From Empedobacter stercoris (GTDB lineage: Bacteria; Bacteroidota; Bacteroidia; Flavobacteriales; Weeksellaceae), in assembly GCF_020281205.1 (NCBI RefSeq), contig NZ_JACXZC010000016.1, forward strand, positions 1-64,000: 64,000 bases of DNA, given 5' to 3'. Every line of letters starts with the position of its first letter. Position 1 is the stretch's first letter. The notes under the pieces were generated by a model, which saw only the letters and a list, made by a program, of their open reading frames with translations, made no database searches and was not told the origin of the DNA. A program made the position numbers and the translations under genes. Below, piece after piece: positions 1 to 7,579 of the stretch.

Positions 1-5
1 ACGAT

Positions 6-263
6 ATGGATTTCAAAGCTGGTAATGGGCTAAGACCTTATTCTCTTGAAGGAATTGAGCATAATAACGGTTGGATTAAGATTGAAAGTGAAGGGGATTT
101 GCCGAAAGAAGTTATTGAATGTAGGACTTGTTTTTATAATGGAAAAAATTATATAGAAGGAGTTATAAAAAAAAGAAGTCCGCAAGAATTAAGTAGATTA
201 AAATACATTAACGAAATTACCCACTACCAACCAATTGTTAAACCAAAACCACCAATTTATTAA
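6..263 (+). CDS. DUF551-like phage protein
   Basis: A short acidic/basic protein of 85 residues whose shape recalls the DUF551 domain seen in many phage accessory genes: a Trp followed by an LP motif near residues 23 to 32 (WIKIESEGDLP) and a closing THYQP...PPIY segment. No catalytic residues are evident and the function of the family is unknown. The start is uncertain because the frame is open to the left edge of the window. It is followed after 3 bases by the next small gene, so it belongs to the small-gene block upstream of the prophage packaging genes. Confidence 0.6.
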   Translation: MDFKAGNGLRPYSLEGIEHNNGWIKIESEGDLPKEVIECRTCFYNGKNYIEGVIKKRSPQELSRLKYINEITHYQPIVKPKPPIY

Positions 264-266
264 GAT

Positions 267-551
267 ATGACAAAAGACGAAATTATGAATACCTACGCTA
301 TTGAGCAAGGTTATGAGAGTTGGGAGGATTTATATACACAAAGAGATAGGATATTTACTCACTTTAATAATGTAACCGACTTAATTCAAGAGGAGTTACT
401 TAAGAGAGTAACTGAAAATGCATTAATAAGACACGATTATAATTCATTAAATTGTCCAAACGATGGTGAAAGTCAAAAAATATTTAAAGGCATGGGTGCT
501 GATTTTTATGAAGTAGACCGAAACTCAATCCTAAACACAGAAATACTATGA
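267..551 (+). CDS. hypothetical phage protein
   Basis: Encodes 94 residues, mainly predicted helix, with an N-terminal QGYESWEDL segment of a kind common in small Bacteroidota phage proteins. I do not recognise a family. It starts 3 bases after the preceding gene and its stop overlaps the next start in an ATGA arrangement, which supports translation as part of a tightly packed early/accessory operon. No signal peptide or membrane segment is visible. Confidence 0.6.
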   Translation: MTKDEIMNTYAIEQGYESWEDLYTQRDRIFTHFNNVTDLIQEELLKRVTENALIRHDYNSLNCPNDGESQKIFKGMGADFYEVDRNSILNTEIL

Positions 552-862
552 TTTTAACAGGAATAGCAAAAGAAAAGTTTTTGGAGTGGAACGAAAACAG
601 AGAAGGTAAAACGTTAACACTAAAAGAATTAGAACTTATGTCAGAATCAGTTATTTTAAACGCCTTAATAATTGAGTTTTTTGATGAATACGGCATTCAT
701 ATTAATATTTTCTATAAATACACATGGAGAGTAGAAATAAGAGATTCTCAAAGCAGTCTTTTAAGTACTTTAAATTATGCCGTTTTCGACACACGCCAAG
801 AAGCAACCATTCAAGCAATCAAAAAAGCAAACGATATTTATAATGAAAGAAATGAACTATAA
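548..862 (+). CDS. hypothetical phage protein
   Basis: A 104-residue protein with no recognised domain. It starts in the ATGA overlap with the preceding gene and itself overlaps the start of the following small helix-turn-helix gene. The C-terminal third (FDTRQEATIQAIKKANDIY) resembles the helix that closes many small phage proteins of the type in which a substrate-like beta portion is followed by an EAxxxAIxxA helix. Function unknown; gene reality is supported by compact packing and consistent codon use. Confidence 0.6.
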   Translation: MILTGIAKEKFLEWNENREGKTLTLKELELMSESVILNALIIEFFDEYGIHINIFYKYTWRVEIRDSQSSLLSTLNYAVFDTRQEATIQAIKKANDIYNERNEL

Positions 863-986
863 AGAAATTGCAAAGAACACTGATTTAAAAATAAATCATG
901 TCAAACAAATACTAAAAGGTAAAAGAAAAGGGAAATTACAAGATGTTATAAAAATCAAATTATTTTTAAATGAAAAGCTTACTTGA
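852..986 (+). CDS. small helix-turn-helix protein
   Basis: A 44-residue protein. The sequence YKEIAKNTDLKINHVKQILK has the spacing of a helix-turn-helix motif, so a DNA-binding role is possible. I prefer the ATG at 852 because it begins just before the HTH; an in-frame ATG at 843 would add three residues. It overlaps the end of the preceding gene by 11 bases in another frame. It is probably the last gene of the small-gene block: about 180 bases later comes a strong terminator. Confidence 0.5.
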   Translation: MNYKEIAKNTDLKINHVKQILKGKRKGKLQDVIKIKLFLNEKLT

Positions 987-1164
987 ATAACAAATCTACT
1001 CACTTGTATATAAAGTTATACGCTTGAATACAAAAACAGAAATTTCACTCAAAAATCACGTTTTTTTGTTGTTTATTCTTTTTTAATACAGGCACTTACT
1101 TCATATTTGAATCAATATTCAACGAAAGGGGTTTTGTGGCTAATATTCTTGGAAAATTTATTTT

Positions 1165-1196
1165 AAACCTCTTATGAAAATAGGAGGTTTTTTTAT
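1165..1196 (+). terminator. rho-independent terminator with GAAA tetraloop
   Basis: AAACCTCTTAT (1165-1175) pairs with ATAGGAGGTTT (1180-1190) with one G-T wobble around a GAAA tetraloop, and seven T residues follow. This is a textbook terminator for the small-gene block to its left. It ends at the ATG (1195) of the resolvase gene, and its 3' arm contains an AGGAGG-like sequence, so in RNA that reads through, the start region would be folded. Confidence 0.8.
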
Positions 1197-1620
1197 GATT
1201 TTAATTGGTATTGATCCAGATGTTGATAAAAATGGTTTTGCTTTAATTCATGGTGAAAATTACGAATTAGCAAACTTAACGTTCTTTGAGCTTTATGATA
1301 AGTTACAATCATTGAAAAGTGATTTTGGAACTGATAAAATAAAAGTTTTTGTCGAATGTGGATTTTTAAATAAATCTAATTGGCATAAAATCAGAAAAGG
1401 TTCTGCGTCGATTAATGCAAATATAGGAAATCGAACAGGACGAAATCATGAAGTAGCTTATAAGATTCTTGAAATGTGTGAATATCTGAACTTAACTCAT
1501 TTTAAAGTTAAACCAACCGCTAAAAAAAGAGATAACAAAGATTTTTCACTCATTACAGGAATTAAGAAAAGGACAAACCAAGAGCAACGAGACGCGATGC
1601 TTTTAATATTTGGAAGGTGA
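1195..1620 (+). CDS. RuvC-like Holliday junction resolvase
   Basis: A 141-residue RNase H-fold nuclease of the RuvC type. It opens with MILIGIDPD, placing the first catalytic Asp at residue 7. A strand ending VFVEC gives the acidic residue at 54, and NQEQRDA near the C-terminus gives Asp133, where RuvC has its last acidic residues. Phage versions resolve branched DNA before packaging. The ATG at 1195 is chosen over 1174 because the protein fold begins there and 1174 lies inside a terminator hairpin. It is followed closely by a tRNA gene. Assignment rests on motif spacing, not on a search. Confidence 0.65.
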   Translation: MILIGIDPDVDKNGFALIHGENYELANLTFFELYDKLQSLKSDFGTDKIKVFVECGFLNKSNWHKIRKGSASINANIGNRTGRNHEVAYKILEMCEYLNLTHFKVKPTAKKRDNKDFSLITGIKKRTNQEQRDAMLLIFGR

Positions 1621-1655
1621 ATTTTTACATATATTTTTTTGTGTTTTTGTTGGTT

Positions 1656-1728
1656 GGAAAAGTAGCTCAGTTGGTAGAGCGTTGGACTGAAGCTCCAAAT
1701 GTCAAAGGTTCGAGCCCTTTCTTTTCCA
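1656..1728 (+). tRNA. tRNA-Phe (anticodon GAA)
   Basis: A complete cloverleaf can be folded: acceptor GGAAAAG with CTTTTCC, D-arm GCTC/GAGC with the AGTTGGTA loop, anticodon stem TTGGA/TCCAA with loop CTGAAGC (anticodon GAA at 1689-1691), a 5-base variable region, and T-arm AAAGG/CCTTT with loop TTCGAGC. All stems are fully paired. CCA is not encoded. It lies inside the prophage, between the resolvase and a terminator, so it is probably a phage-carried tRNA. Confidence 0.92.
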
Positions 1729-1797
1729 CAGTTCCCCGTTTTCTGATTGATTTTATCAATTCAAATCTTTCTGTTAAGGGACTATTTCGGGTATTAT

Positions 1798-1831
1798 AAG
1801 GCTGATGAAGTTCAGTAATCAGCCTTTTCTT
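1798..1831 (+). terminator. terminator downstream of tRNA-Phe
   Basis: AAGGCTGAT (1798-1806) pairs perfectly with ATCAGCCTT (1818-1826) and is followed by a T-rich stretch. It lies about 70 bases after the tRNA and would end its transcript. Confidence 0.65.
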
Positions 1832-1872
1832 TAATTGAATTTTTAAATTTTATAACATAGGCGCTAATAATT

Positions 1873-1911
1873 AGGCAGTAAGTAGCAGAGCGCTATTAAC
1901 TGCCTTTTTTA
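1873..1911 (+). terminator. strong terminator before the packaging operon
   Basis: AGGCAGTAAGTAGC (1873-1886) pairs with GCTATTAACTGCCT (1892-1905), with one mismatch and one wobble around a 5-base loop, and a run of six T follows. It is the second terminator in 110 bases and stands only 10 bases before the next gene, insulating the packaging operon from transcription to its left. Confidence 0.7.
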
Positions 1912-1920
1912 ATTTTATTC

Positions 1921-2436
1921 ATGAATCAAAAGGTAAATAGATTTAATTCAAAGAATGTTCAAACATCTTTAATCCCGGACCTTTCAAAAAGGATTGAGAT
2001 TTTAGAAGATGAGCAGTATCTATTTCTTCCAAATGATTGGATAAATGACGATGAACTTATAGTTTTAAAATTTAGAGCCGAACAAAAGAATTATAAAATT
2101 GAATACGCTGATTCAGCTCCGAAAACTTCAACTCAATTAATCTTTGAAGAAATTGAAAAAGCAATCAATGTTGCAACAGGATTAAACCTTAATGATTATG
2201 CTTTAAATGACAGGCGAACTCATTTATTCTATGCGAGAGTAATTTATGTTACTATTTGCTTTTCATATAAAATCGAAAAGAAACTTATTTCAAAAAGAAT
2301 TAATAAATCAATTAAAACAATTGAACAAATCATTGAAAAACACGATGATTTTTTTAAATATACACCAGAGTATCGCAGAAACTATAATGACGTGATGCAA
2401 ATAATAACAAATAATCAAGTAATAGACAAAATATGA
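1921..2436 (+). CDS. hypothetical protein with DnaA C-terminal-like helices
   Basis: 171 residues. The C-terminal part, from about residue 98 (DRRTHLFYARVIYVTICFSY...KSIKTIEQIIEKHDDFF), resembles the helical DNA-binding domain IV of DnaA in the order of its helices: R-rich helix, aromatic helix, a helix with KSIKTIEQI where DnaA has its recognition helix, then a final helix. That is a weak similarity judged by eye. The N-terminal half is unrecognised. It begins right after a strong terminator and overlaps the dUTPase start in an ATGA junction, so it heads the packaging operon. Confidence 0.5.
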   Translation: MNQKVNRFNSKNVQTSLIPDLSKRIEILEDEQYLFLPNDWINDDELIVLKFRAEQKNYKIEYADSAPKTSTQLIFEEIEKAINVATGLNLNDYALNDRRTHLFYARVIYVTICFSYKIEKKLISKRINKSIKTIEQIIEKHDDFFKYTPEYRRNYNDVMQIITNNQVIDKI

Positions 2437-2957
2437 AAGTAAAAATCAAAAAACTACATAAAGACGCAGTAATTCCAACTTATGCAAAAGACGGAGATGC
2501 TGGAATGGATTTAACAGCGACATCAAAGAGCTATGATGAACATGGTAACGTTGTTTATGGAACAGGATTAGCGTTTGAAATACCAAAAGGTTTTGTCGGA
2601 TTGTTATTTCCACGTTCAAGCAATGCTGAAAAAGATTTATTATTAAGTAATTCAGTAGGTGTTTTAGATAGTGGTTGTAGAGGAGAAGTTATGTTTAAGT
2701 TTAAGAAACAAATAAACAATGAAAAATCTGTTTTAAATACAATTATAGCAGTTCAAAACATGGCTGAAATTAAAGACGATTTCAAGCAATTAGGTTTATT
2801 AAATGAAGATGATATTGAGAATTTTACTGAGTATCAATTAGGAGAACGTATAGGTCAAATTATTATTTTACCTTATCCACAAATTGAATTCGAAGAAGTA
2901 GAAGAATTATCTGATTCTGAAAGAGGGAAAGGAGGTTACGGATCAACAGGAAAGTAA
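2433..2957 (+). CDS. dut: dUTP diphosphatase (dUTPase)
   Basis: Hydrolyses dUTP to dUMP and pyrophosphate, limiting uracil in phage DNA and supplying dUMP for dTMP. All five trimeric dUTPase motifs are present: DAGMDL (22-27), PRSSN (60-64), GVLDSGCRGEV (76-86), GERIGQIIILP (137-147) and the Gly-rich C-terminal arm RGKGGYGSTG (164-173). The protein has 174 residues against about 150 for the usual enzyme; the excess is an insertion of roughly 45 residues between motifs 3 and 4 (about 91-136). It overlaps the preceding gene (ATGA) and precedes the terminase genes. Confidence 0.93.
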   Translation: MKVKIKKLHKDAVIPTYAKDGDAGMDLTATSKSYDEHGNVVYGTGLAFEIPKGFVGLLFPRSSNAEKDLLLSNSVGVLDSGCRGEVMFKFKKQINNEKSVLNTIIAVQNMAEIKDDFKQLGLLNEDDIENFTEYQLGERIGQIIILPYPQIEFEEVEELSDSERGKGGYGSTGK

Positions 2958-2968
2958 ATACAAAACCA

Positions 2969-3646
2969 ATGGCAAAACAAAGCAAATCACAAATCGTAAA
3001 AGAGTGGAAATCATCTGATATAAAAATCAAGAAGGATTCCAAAGGTTTACTTTGGGTTGTTCTTGGGAAAGACAAAGTTAGGTTGCCTAAAGGAACTATA
3101 GCTCAAACATTAAAACTTCAAGAAGCTGAGCAGTTGTTGAGTAAAACTCAAAGTAAGTCTAAAAATATAAAAGCTTATACTGAAGAAGAAAAAGAACTAA
3201 TCTTAAATGACATATTCCTTCAAATTAGATTAAAAGGTTTTTCAGTGCGTAGGATATTTAGAAATGACAACCCTAATAAACCTGTTATTAATCAAGATAC
3301 GTTTTATGAATGGCTTAAAAATGATGTAGAAACATCCGAGCGATACGCGCGCGCATGTGAAGTTAGAGCAGACAATATTTTTGATGAAATATTAGAGATT
3401 GCAGACTGTGAAGATGAAGATATTATAGGTCCTGATGATGGAGAACCGAGAGTTAATCATGACGTTATCCAGCGTGACAGGTTAAGAGTAGACGCTCGTA
3501 AATGGATTTTAGCAAAAATGAATCCTAAAAAATACGGAGATAAAATTGACTATACATCCAACGGAGAAACAATCACAACTCCAGCTCGTATTCTAACAAA
3601 GAAAGAAGCGCAAGAACTTTACAATAGTTTAGAAAATGACTATTAA
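2969..3646 (+). CDS. phage terminase small subunit
   Basis: The 225-residue protein has a basic N-terminus, a helical region with a probable HTH (about 75-130, including FSVRRIFRNDNP and a TFYEWLKND segment) and a C-terminal section, QRDRLRVDARKWILAKMNPKKYGDKI, typical of small terminase subunits encoded beside TerL. It would recognise the phage packaging site and load DNA onto the large subunit. Its end overlaps the large-subunit start by 11 bases, the usual order. No nuclease motif is present, as expected. Confidence 0.82.
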   Translation: MAKQSKSQIVKEWKSSDIKIKKDSKGLLWVVLGKDKVRLPKGTIAQTLKLQEAEQLLSKTQSKSKNIKAYTEEEKELILNDIFLQIRLKGFSVRRIFRNDNPNKPVINQDTFYEWLKNDVETSERYARACEVRADNIFDEILEIADCEDEDIIGPDDGEPRVNHDVIQRDRLRVDARKWILAKMNPKKYGDKIDYTSNGETITTPARILTKKEAQELYNSLENDY

Positions 3647-5117
3647 GAATTCTGACATACGAGATATTGATGTTTTAAAAACTTGGGTACTTTCGAGTAC
3701 CTTAAATTTTACACGCTATTTTTTCAAACATAATCAAAATCGAAAGTTTGTTGTTGGATCTCATCATGAAAAAATATCTGATGCTTTAAATCGAGTATTA
3801 AAAGGAGAGATTAAGCGACTTATCATCAATGTAGCTCCACGTTATGGTAAAACAGAGTTAGCGGTAAAAAACTTTATTGCAATGGGGTTAGGATTAAATC
3901 CCAAAGCAAAGTTTATTCATTTGTCGTATTCAGATGATTTAGCTTTAGATAATTCAGATGGCGTTCGCGATATTATTGAGCTTCCAGAGTATCAGCAATT
4001 ATTCGAAACAAGATTATCAAATAGAGGTAAAAAGAAATGGTACACAACCGAAGGAGGAGGACTTTACGCAACCTCATCAAGCGGACAAGTAACAGGGTTT
4101 GGAGCTGGTTTAGTTGATAAAGAAATTGAAGAGGAATTAAATAATTTAAACGAATTTCTTCCTGCTGTTGACGGAACTGAATTTGGCGGTGCGATTATTA
4201 TCGATGATCCAATTAAACCCGATGATGCTACTTCTGCAACTATTCGTAACAAAGTAAACAACAAATTCGACACGACAATTAAAAACCGTGTCAATTCAAG
4301 AAATACACCAATTATCATTATTATGCAGCGATTGCACGTTGATGATTTATGTGGTAAATTAATTCGTGAAGAAGGTGAGGATTGGGAGGTTTTAGAACTT
4401 CCTTGTATTTATACAAACGAAGAAGGTGAAGAAGTTGCGCTTTGGGAATTTAAACACACTTTAGCTGAATTAAGAAAGGAAAAAGAAAAGAATTCATTTG
4501 TTTTCGAAACCCAATACATGCAGAATCCTAAGCCATTGGAAGGACTAATGTATGATCGTGAATTCAGAACATACGAAGTTATTCCTTATTCCAAATCTGC
4601 AATCCGTAAGGCTTATATTGATACAGCTGATGAAGGAAAAGATTATTTATGTGCAATTTCTTATGAAGAACAACCGCATGGAAATTACATTTTAGATGTT
4701 TTATACACTCAAAAACCAATGGAATACACTGAGCCGAAAACTGCTGAATCTTTAACTATGCACGCTGTTGAAGAAGCGGTAATTGAATCAAATAACGGAG
4801 GTCGTGGGTTCGCTCGTAATGTTGAAAAACAGATGCGAGAAATGGGAAACAACGAAACTTATGTTGATGATTTTCATCAAAGTTTAAATAAGAATGTACG
4901 AATATTTACTCGATCAAATGAAGTTATGAATTTAACTTTCTTTCCTGTTGGTTGGGATAAATTATGGCCTACTTTTCATACTCATATTACAACTTATATG
5001 AAGGTTGGTAAAAACGAATTTGACGACGCTCCAGATGCTTTGACAGGAACGGTTGAAAGGAGAGGAGAAAGCAGTATCGAAGAAACCGAAGATATACTAT
5101 CAAGATTGAACTTTTAA
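3636..5117 (+). CDS. phage terminase large subunit
   Basis: The ATP-driven DNA packaging motor and headful/cos nuclease, 493 residues. Walker A is APRYGKTE (67-74) and Walker B is IIIDDP (187-192), with a coupling-type motif further on (IIIIMQRLHVDD, about 225). The C-terminal RNase H-like nuclease shows acidic residues in AYIDTADEG (about 327) and FDDAPDALTG (about 463). Length and order (small subunit, large subunit, portal) are standard. The start overlaps the small subunit by 11 bases, suggesting translational coupling. Confidence 0.93.
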   Translation: MTIKNSDIRDIDVLKTWVLSSTLNFTRYFFKHNQNRKFVVGSHHEKISDALNRVLKGEIKRLIINVAPRYGKTELAVKNFIAMGLGLNPKAKFIHLSYSDDLALDNSDGVRDIIELPEYQQLFETRLSNRGKKKWYTTEGGGLYATSSSGQVTGFGAGLVDKEIEEELNNLNEFLPAVDGTEFGGAIIIDDPIKPDDATSATIRNKVNNKFDTTIKNRVNSRNTPIIIIMQRLHVDDLCGKLIREEGEDWEVLELPCIYTNEEGEEVALWEFKHTLAELRKEKEKNSFVFETQYMQNPKPLEGLMYDREFRTYEVIPYSKSAIRKAYIDTADEGKDYLCAISYEEQPHGNYILDVLYTQKPMEYTEPKTAESLTMHAVEEAVIESNNGGRGFARNVEKQMREMGNNETYVDDFHQSLNKNVRIFTRSNEVMNLTFFPVGWDKLWPTFHTHITTYMKVGKNEFDDAPDALTGTVERRGESSIEETEDILSRLNF

Positions 5118-5124
5118 AAAATAA

Positions 5125-6522
5125 ATGAACGAACTATGTAAACTTTTAAATATACCCGAAAACTCAACAATTCAAAAAATTATCGAAACCTTAAAGCAAG
5201 GAAAAGATAAAACAAAAATCATCGAGGAAGCAAGAAAACAACTTGATCCAAAGCAGCATGATATTATGAACCCTCACCTTAGAAGAAGAAAAAATAAAGA
5301 GGATTCAAAAAAGGATGATAAAAAAATGAATATGATTGCTGTTGCTTATCAGAAGATTATTGTTAAGAAAGAAAAAGCAATGATTTTTGGAAATCAACCG
5401 ATTTTAAATTCTAATCCTGATGGAGATGTTGCAAAATTAATAGTAAAAGCAATTGAAAGAATTTTACACGATATAAAAGAATCATCTTTCAATAGAAAAC
5501 TTGCCGAATCTGTTGGTTCTTATACCGAAGGAGGAGAGCTTTGGTATTTAAAAGAAGACGAAGAAGAGCATGAAACTTATGGCTTTAAAACTAAAATGAA
5601 AATTAAAGCAATGCTTCTTTCTTTAAAAAATGGAAGTCAATTATATCCAACTAAGGATGACTTTGATGATATGATTGCGTTTTCACGTAATTACATCAAA
5701 AAGATAGAAGGTAAAGATGTTGAGTTTTTCGAAGTTTACACACAAAAGTTTACTTACTTATTTTCAAACTTTAAAGAATGGGAAATCGTTGAAGGTTATC
5801 CTCGAAAACAGCAATTAGAAAAAATACCTGCTGTTTTTGCTGAACAAGATTTTACATCTTGGTACGATGTTCAATGGATGATCGAACGATTAGAAACTTT
5901 ATTATCAGACCATGCAGAAGTAAATGACAGAAACGCTTATCCTGTTTTACTGATTGAAGGAGATTTGCAAGGTTCATTGGAAAAAGGGCCAGGGGGAGGA
6001 TTAAAACTTAAAAATGGTTCAAAAGCTTCTTATTTATCATGGAGTCAAGCAACTGATTCGATAAAATTAGAAATTGAAAACCTTATTTCAAATATCCAAA
6101 TGATTACTCAAACCCCAAATATCTCATTTGATGAAGTCAAGAATTTAGGCGCTCTTTCTGGAACAGCTTTAAAAATGTTATTCCTTGACGCTCACTTGAA
6201 AGTAATGGAGAAAAGAGAAATCTATGACGAGTATTTGCAACGACGAATCAATATTATTAAAAGAATCCTTGCGACTTTGAAACCTGAATGGAAGACTACG
6301 ATTGATAATCTTGTTATCGAGCCTGAAATCGTTCCTTTCATGGTTGAAAACGAAAAAGAACAAGTTGAAATCGCTCTACTTAAAAACGGAAACAAACCTT
6401 TAGAATCTCACGAGAAGTCAGTTAAGAATTGGCAAGGTCAAGATACTGAGGACTACGAGGAGATTAAAAAAGAGGAAAAAGAAGCAAGTAATTTGGATTA
6501 TTTTAATCCAGCGAGCGAATAA
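5125..6522 (+). CDS. phage portal protein (SPP1 gp6-like)
   Basis: A dodecameric portal is inferred for this 465-residue protein from its position after TerL, its size and the sequence pattern of SPP1-type portals: an N-terminal helical part, a beta-rich middle ending in KIPAVFAEQDF..., then the long helical segment around LSGTALKMLFLDAHLKV (about 345) leading to the crown helices. The C-terminus is highly charged. It would sit at one capsid vertex and serve as the DNA channel and packaging dock. The gene starts 7 bases after TerL. Confidence 0.85.
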   Translation: MNELCKLLNIPENSTIQKIIETLKQGKDKTKIIEEARKQLDPKQHDIMNPHLRRRKNKEDSKKDDKKMNMIAVAYQKIIVKKEKAMIFGNQPILNSNPDGDVAKLIVKAIERILHDIKESSFNRKLAESVGSYTEGGELWYLKEDEEEHETYGFKTKMKIKAMLLSLKNGSQLYPTKDDFDDMIAFSRNYIKKIEGKDVEFFEVYTQKFTYLFSNFKEWEIVEGYPRKQQLEKIPAVFAEQDFTSWYDVQWMIERLETLLSDHAEVNDRNAYPVLLIEGDLQGSLEKGPGGGLKLKNGSKASYLSWSQATDSIKLEIENLISNIQMITQTPNISFDEVKNLGALSGTALKMLFLDAHLKVMEKREIYDEYLQRRINIIKRILATLKPEWKTTIDNLVIEPEIVPFMVENEKEQVEIALLKNGNKPLESHEKSVKNWQGQDTEDYEEIKKEEKEASNLDYFNPASE

Positions 6523-6530
6523 GAAATAAA

Positions 6531-6590
6531 AACCTTGCAATTCTGCTTATTTGTGCAAAAAGTGCATAAATAAGCAGGTTGTAAAAGGTT
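6531..6590 (+). other. long imperfect stem-loop after the portal gene
   Basis: CTGCTTATTTGTGCA (6543-6557) pairs with TGCATAAATAAGCAG (6563-6577) over 15 positions with one G-T wobble and a 5-base loop. An outer helix, AACCTT (6531-6536) with AAGGTT (6585-6590), plus CAA with TTG, extends it to about 60 nt. No T-run follows, so it is not an obvious terminator; it may stabilise or process the mRNA between the portal and the small genes behind it. Confidence 0.6.
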
Positions 6591-6611
6591 TATTTGTCAA
6601 ATAACCATCAA

Positions 6612-6788
6612 ATGAAAATAAGTAGAAGGAAATTAAACAAAGAATCTCAAACTATTAAAATAGAATTTAATTTAGATAGTTTAGGTTTTGTCCCGTTACG
6701 AGAGGTAAGTTTGGAGGTTAAAAAAGAATTAAGAAATCGCTACAATAATCTTTCAATGAAGTATAAATATTATAAATCCTTTAAATGA
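6612..6788 (+). CDS. small hypothetical phage protein
   Basis: Encodes a strongly basic 58-residue protein (many Lys and Arg, with a YKYYKSFK tail). The ATG at 6612 is preferred; an in-frame TTG at 6594 would add six residues inside the flank of the stem-loop. The stop overlaps the following metallopeptidase start (ATGA), which supports it being translated. No family recognised; the charge suggests nucleic-acid contact but that is only inference. Confidence 0.5.
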   Translation: MKISRRKLNKESQTIKIEFNLDSLGFVPLREVSLEVKKELRNRYNNLSMKYKYYKSFK

Positions 6789-7111
6789 AAACACTTCTAA
6801 AGAATAGAATATACGTTCCAATTTACGACCATTATTTTCATTTGTTTATCGTAGATGAAATCCCAAAAGAAGATGGTCAAGCTTATGTATGCACGACAGA
6901 AGGAAAAGCAATCTATGTAACGTTTCAAGAAACGAATTTACATCCTGCATTAATTGTACATGAAGTAGTACATATTGTCAATCGTATATTCGAGTTCAAA
7001 GGAGTGAACTTAGATACGTGTAATGATGAAACACAAGCTTATTTGACTGAGTATATTTTTAATGAAATTTGGAAAAGAATCAATAAGTTTCTATCAACAT
7101 TATCAAGTTAA
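6785..7111 (+). CDS. small HExxH metallopeptidase-like protein
   Basis: 108 residues with a clear zinc-peptidase signature, HEVVH at 59-63, followed by NDETQAYL (80-87), where Glu82 could be the third zinc ligand. It has no signal peptide, so it would act in the cytoplasm. It sits between the portal and a HAD phosphatase, in the place where some phages encode head-maturation or accessory functions; whether it is a head protease or acts on host proteins cannot be told. It overlaps the preceding gene by 4 bases. Confidence 0.65.
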   Translation: MKTLLKNRIYVPIYDHYFHLFIVDEIPKEDGQAYVCTTEGKAIYVTFQETNLHPALIVHEVVHIVNRIFEFKGVNLDTCNDETQAYLTEYIFNEIWKRINKFLSTLSS

Positions 7112-7171
7112 ATAAATCGATAAAACTTAACACGTTTTGTTGATAGGTTAAAAAAATAAAGAAATTGTAAC

Positions 7172-7579
7172 ATGAGAAAGGTGTCTTTTGATTTTGACGG
7201 AACTTTAACAGAAAAAATAGTACAAGATTATGCGAAATACTTAATCAATAAAGGTTTCCATATTTATGTTTGCACGTTTAGAACTAAAGAATATAATGAT
7301 AAGTTATTTAAGATAGTAGATAAATCTACACCTGCTAACAACGATTTATATAAGATTACAGATTTATTAAAAATACCTCGTGAAAATATAATCTTTACAG
7401 AAATGGATTTAAAGTCTAAATTTTTAGATGAAAGTTTTATTTGTCATTTAGATGATGATTGGACTGTTATAAAAGACTTAGAAAAGAATAGTAAAGTAAA
7501 TCCAATAGACGTAATGCAACCTAAATGGAAAATCCAATGTAATGAAATATTGAATTTATGTCAATTGAAGAATTTATAA
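7172..7579 (+). CDS. HAD-superfamily phosphatase-like protein
   Basis: The 135-residue protein opens with the HAD motif I FDFDGTLT (nucleophile Asp7, acid Asp9). A CTFRTKE segment around 35 can serve as motif II and HLDDDW near residue 95 as the Mg-binding motif IV. It has no obvious cap domain, so it belongs to the minimal HAD type that includes polynucleotide and small nucleotide phosphatases. The substrate cannot be deduced. Its last 22 bases overlap the MuF-like gene in another frame. Confidence 0.7.
   Translation: MRKVSFDFDGTLTEKIVQDYAKYLINKGFHIYVCTFRTKEYNDKLFKIVDKSTPANNDLYKITDLLKIPRENIIFTEMDLKSKFLDESFICHLDDDWTVIKDLEKNSKVNPIDVMQPKWKIQCNEILNLCQLKNL

Noticed and set aside
777-851. Longer N-terminus for the small HTH gene
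   Set aside because: It lies inside the end of the preceding gene in another frame and adds only basic residues of low complexity; the ATG at 852 gives a complete HTH.
1617-1799. Plus-strand reading frame of 60 codons
   Set aside because: It translates the tRNA-Phe gene (the residues VAQLVERWT are the usual signature of a frame across a tRNA) and a following hairpin.
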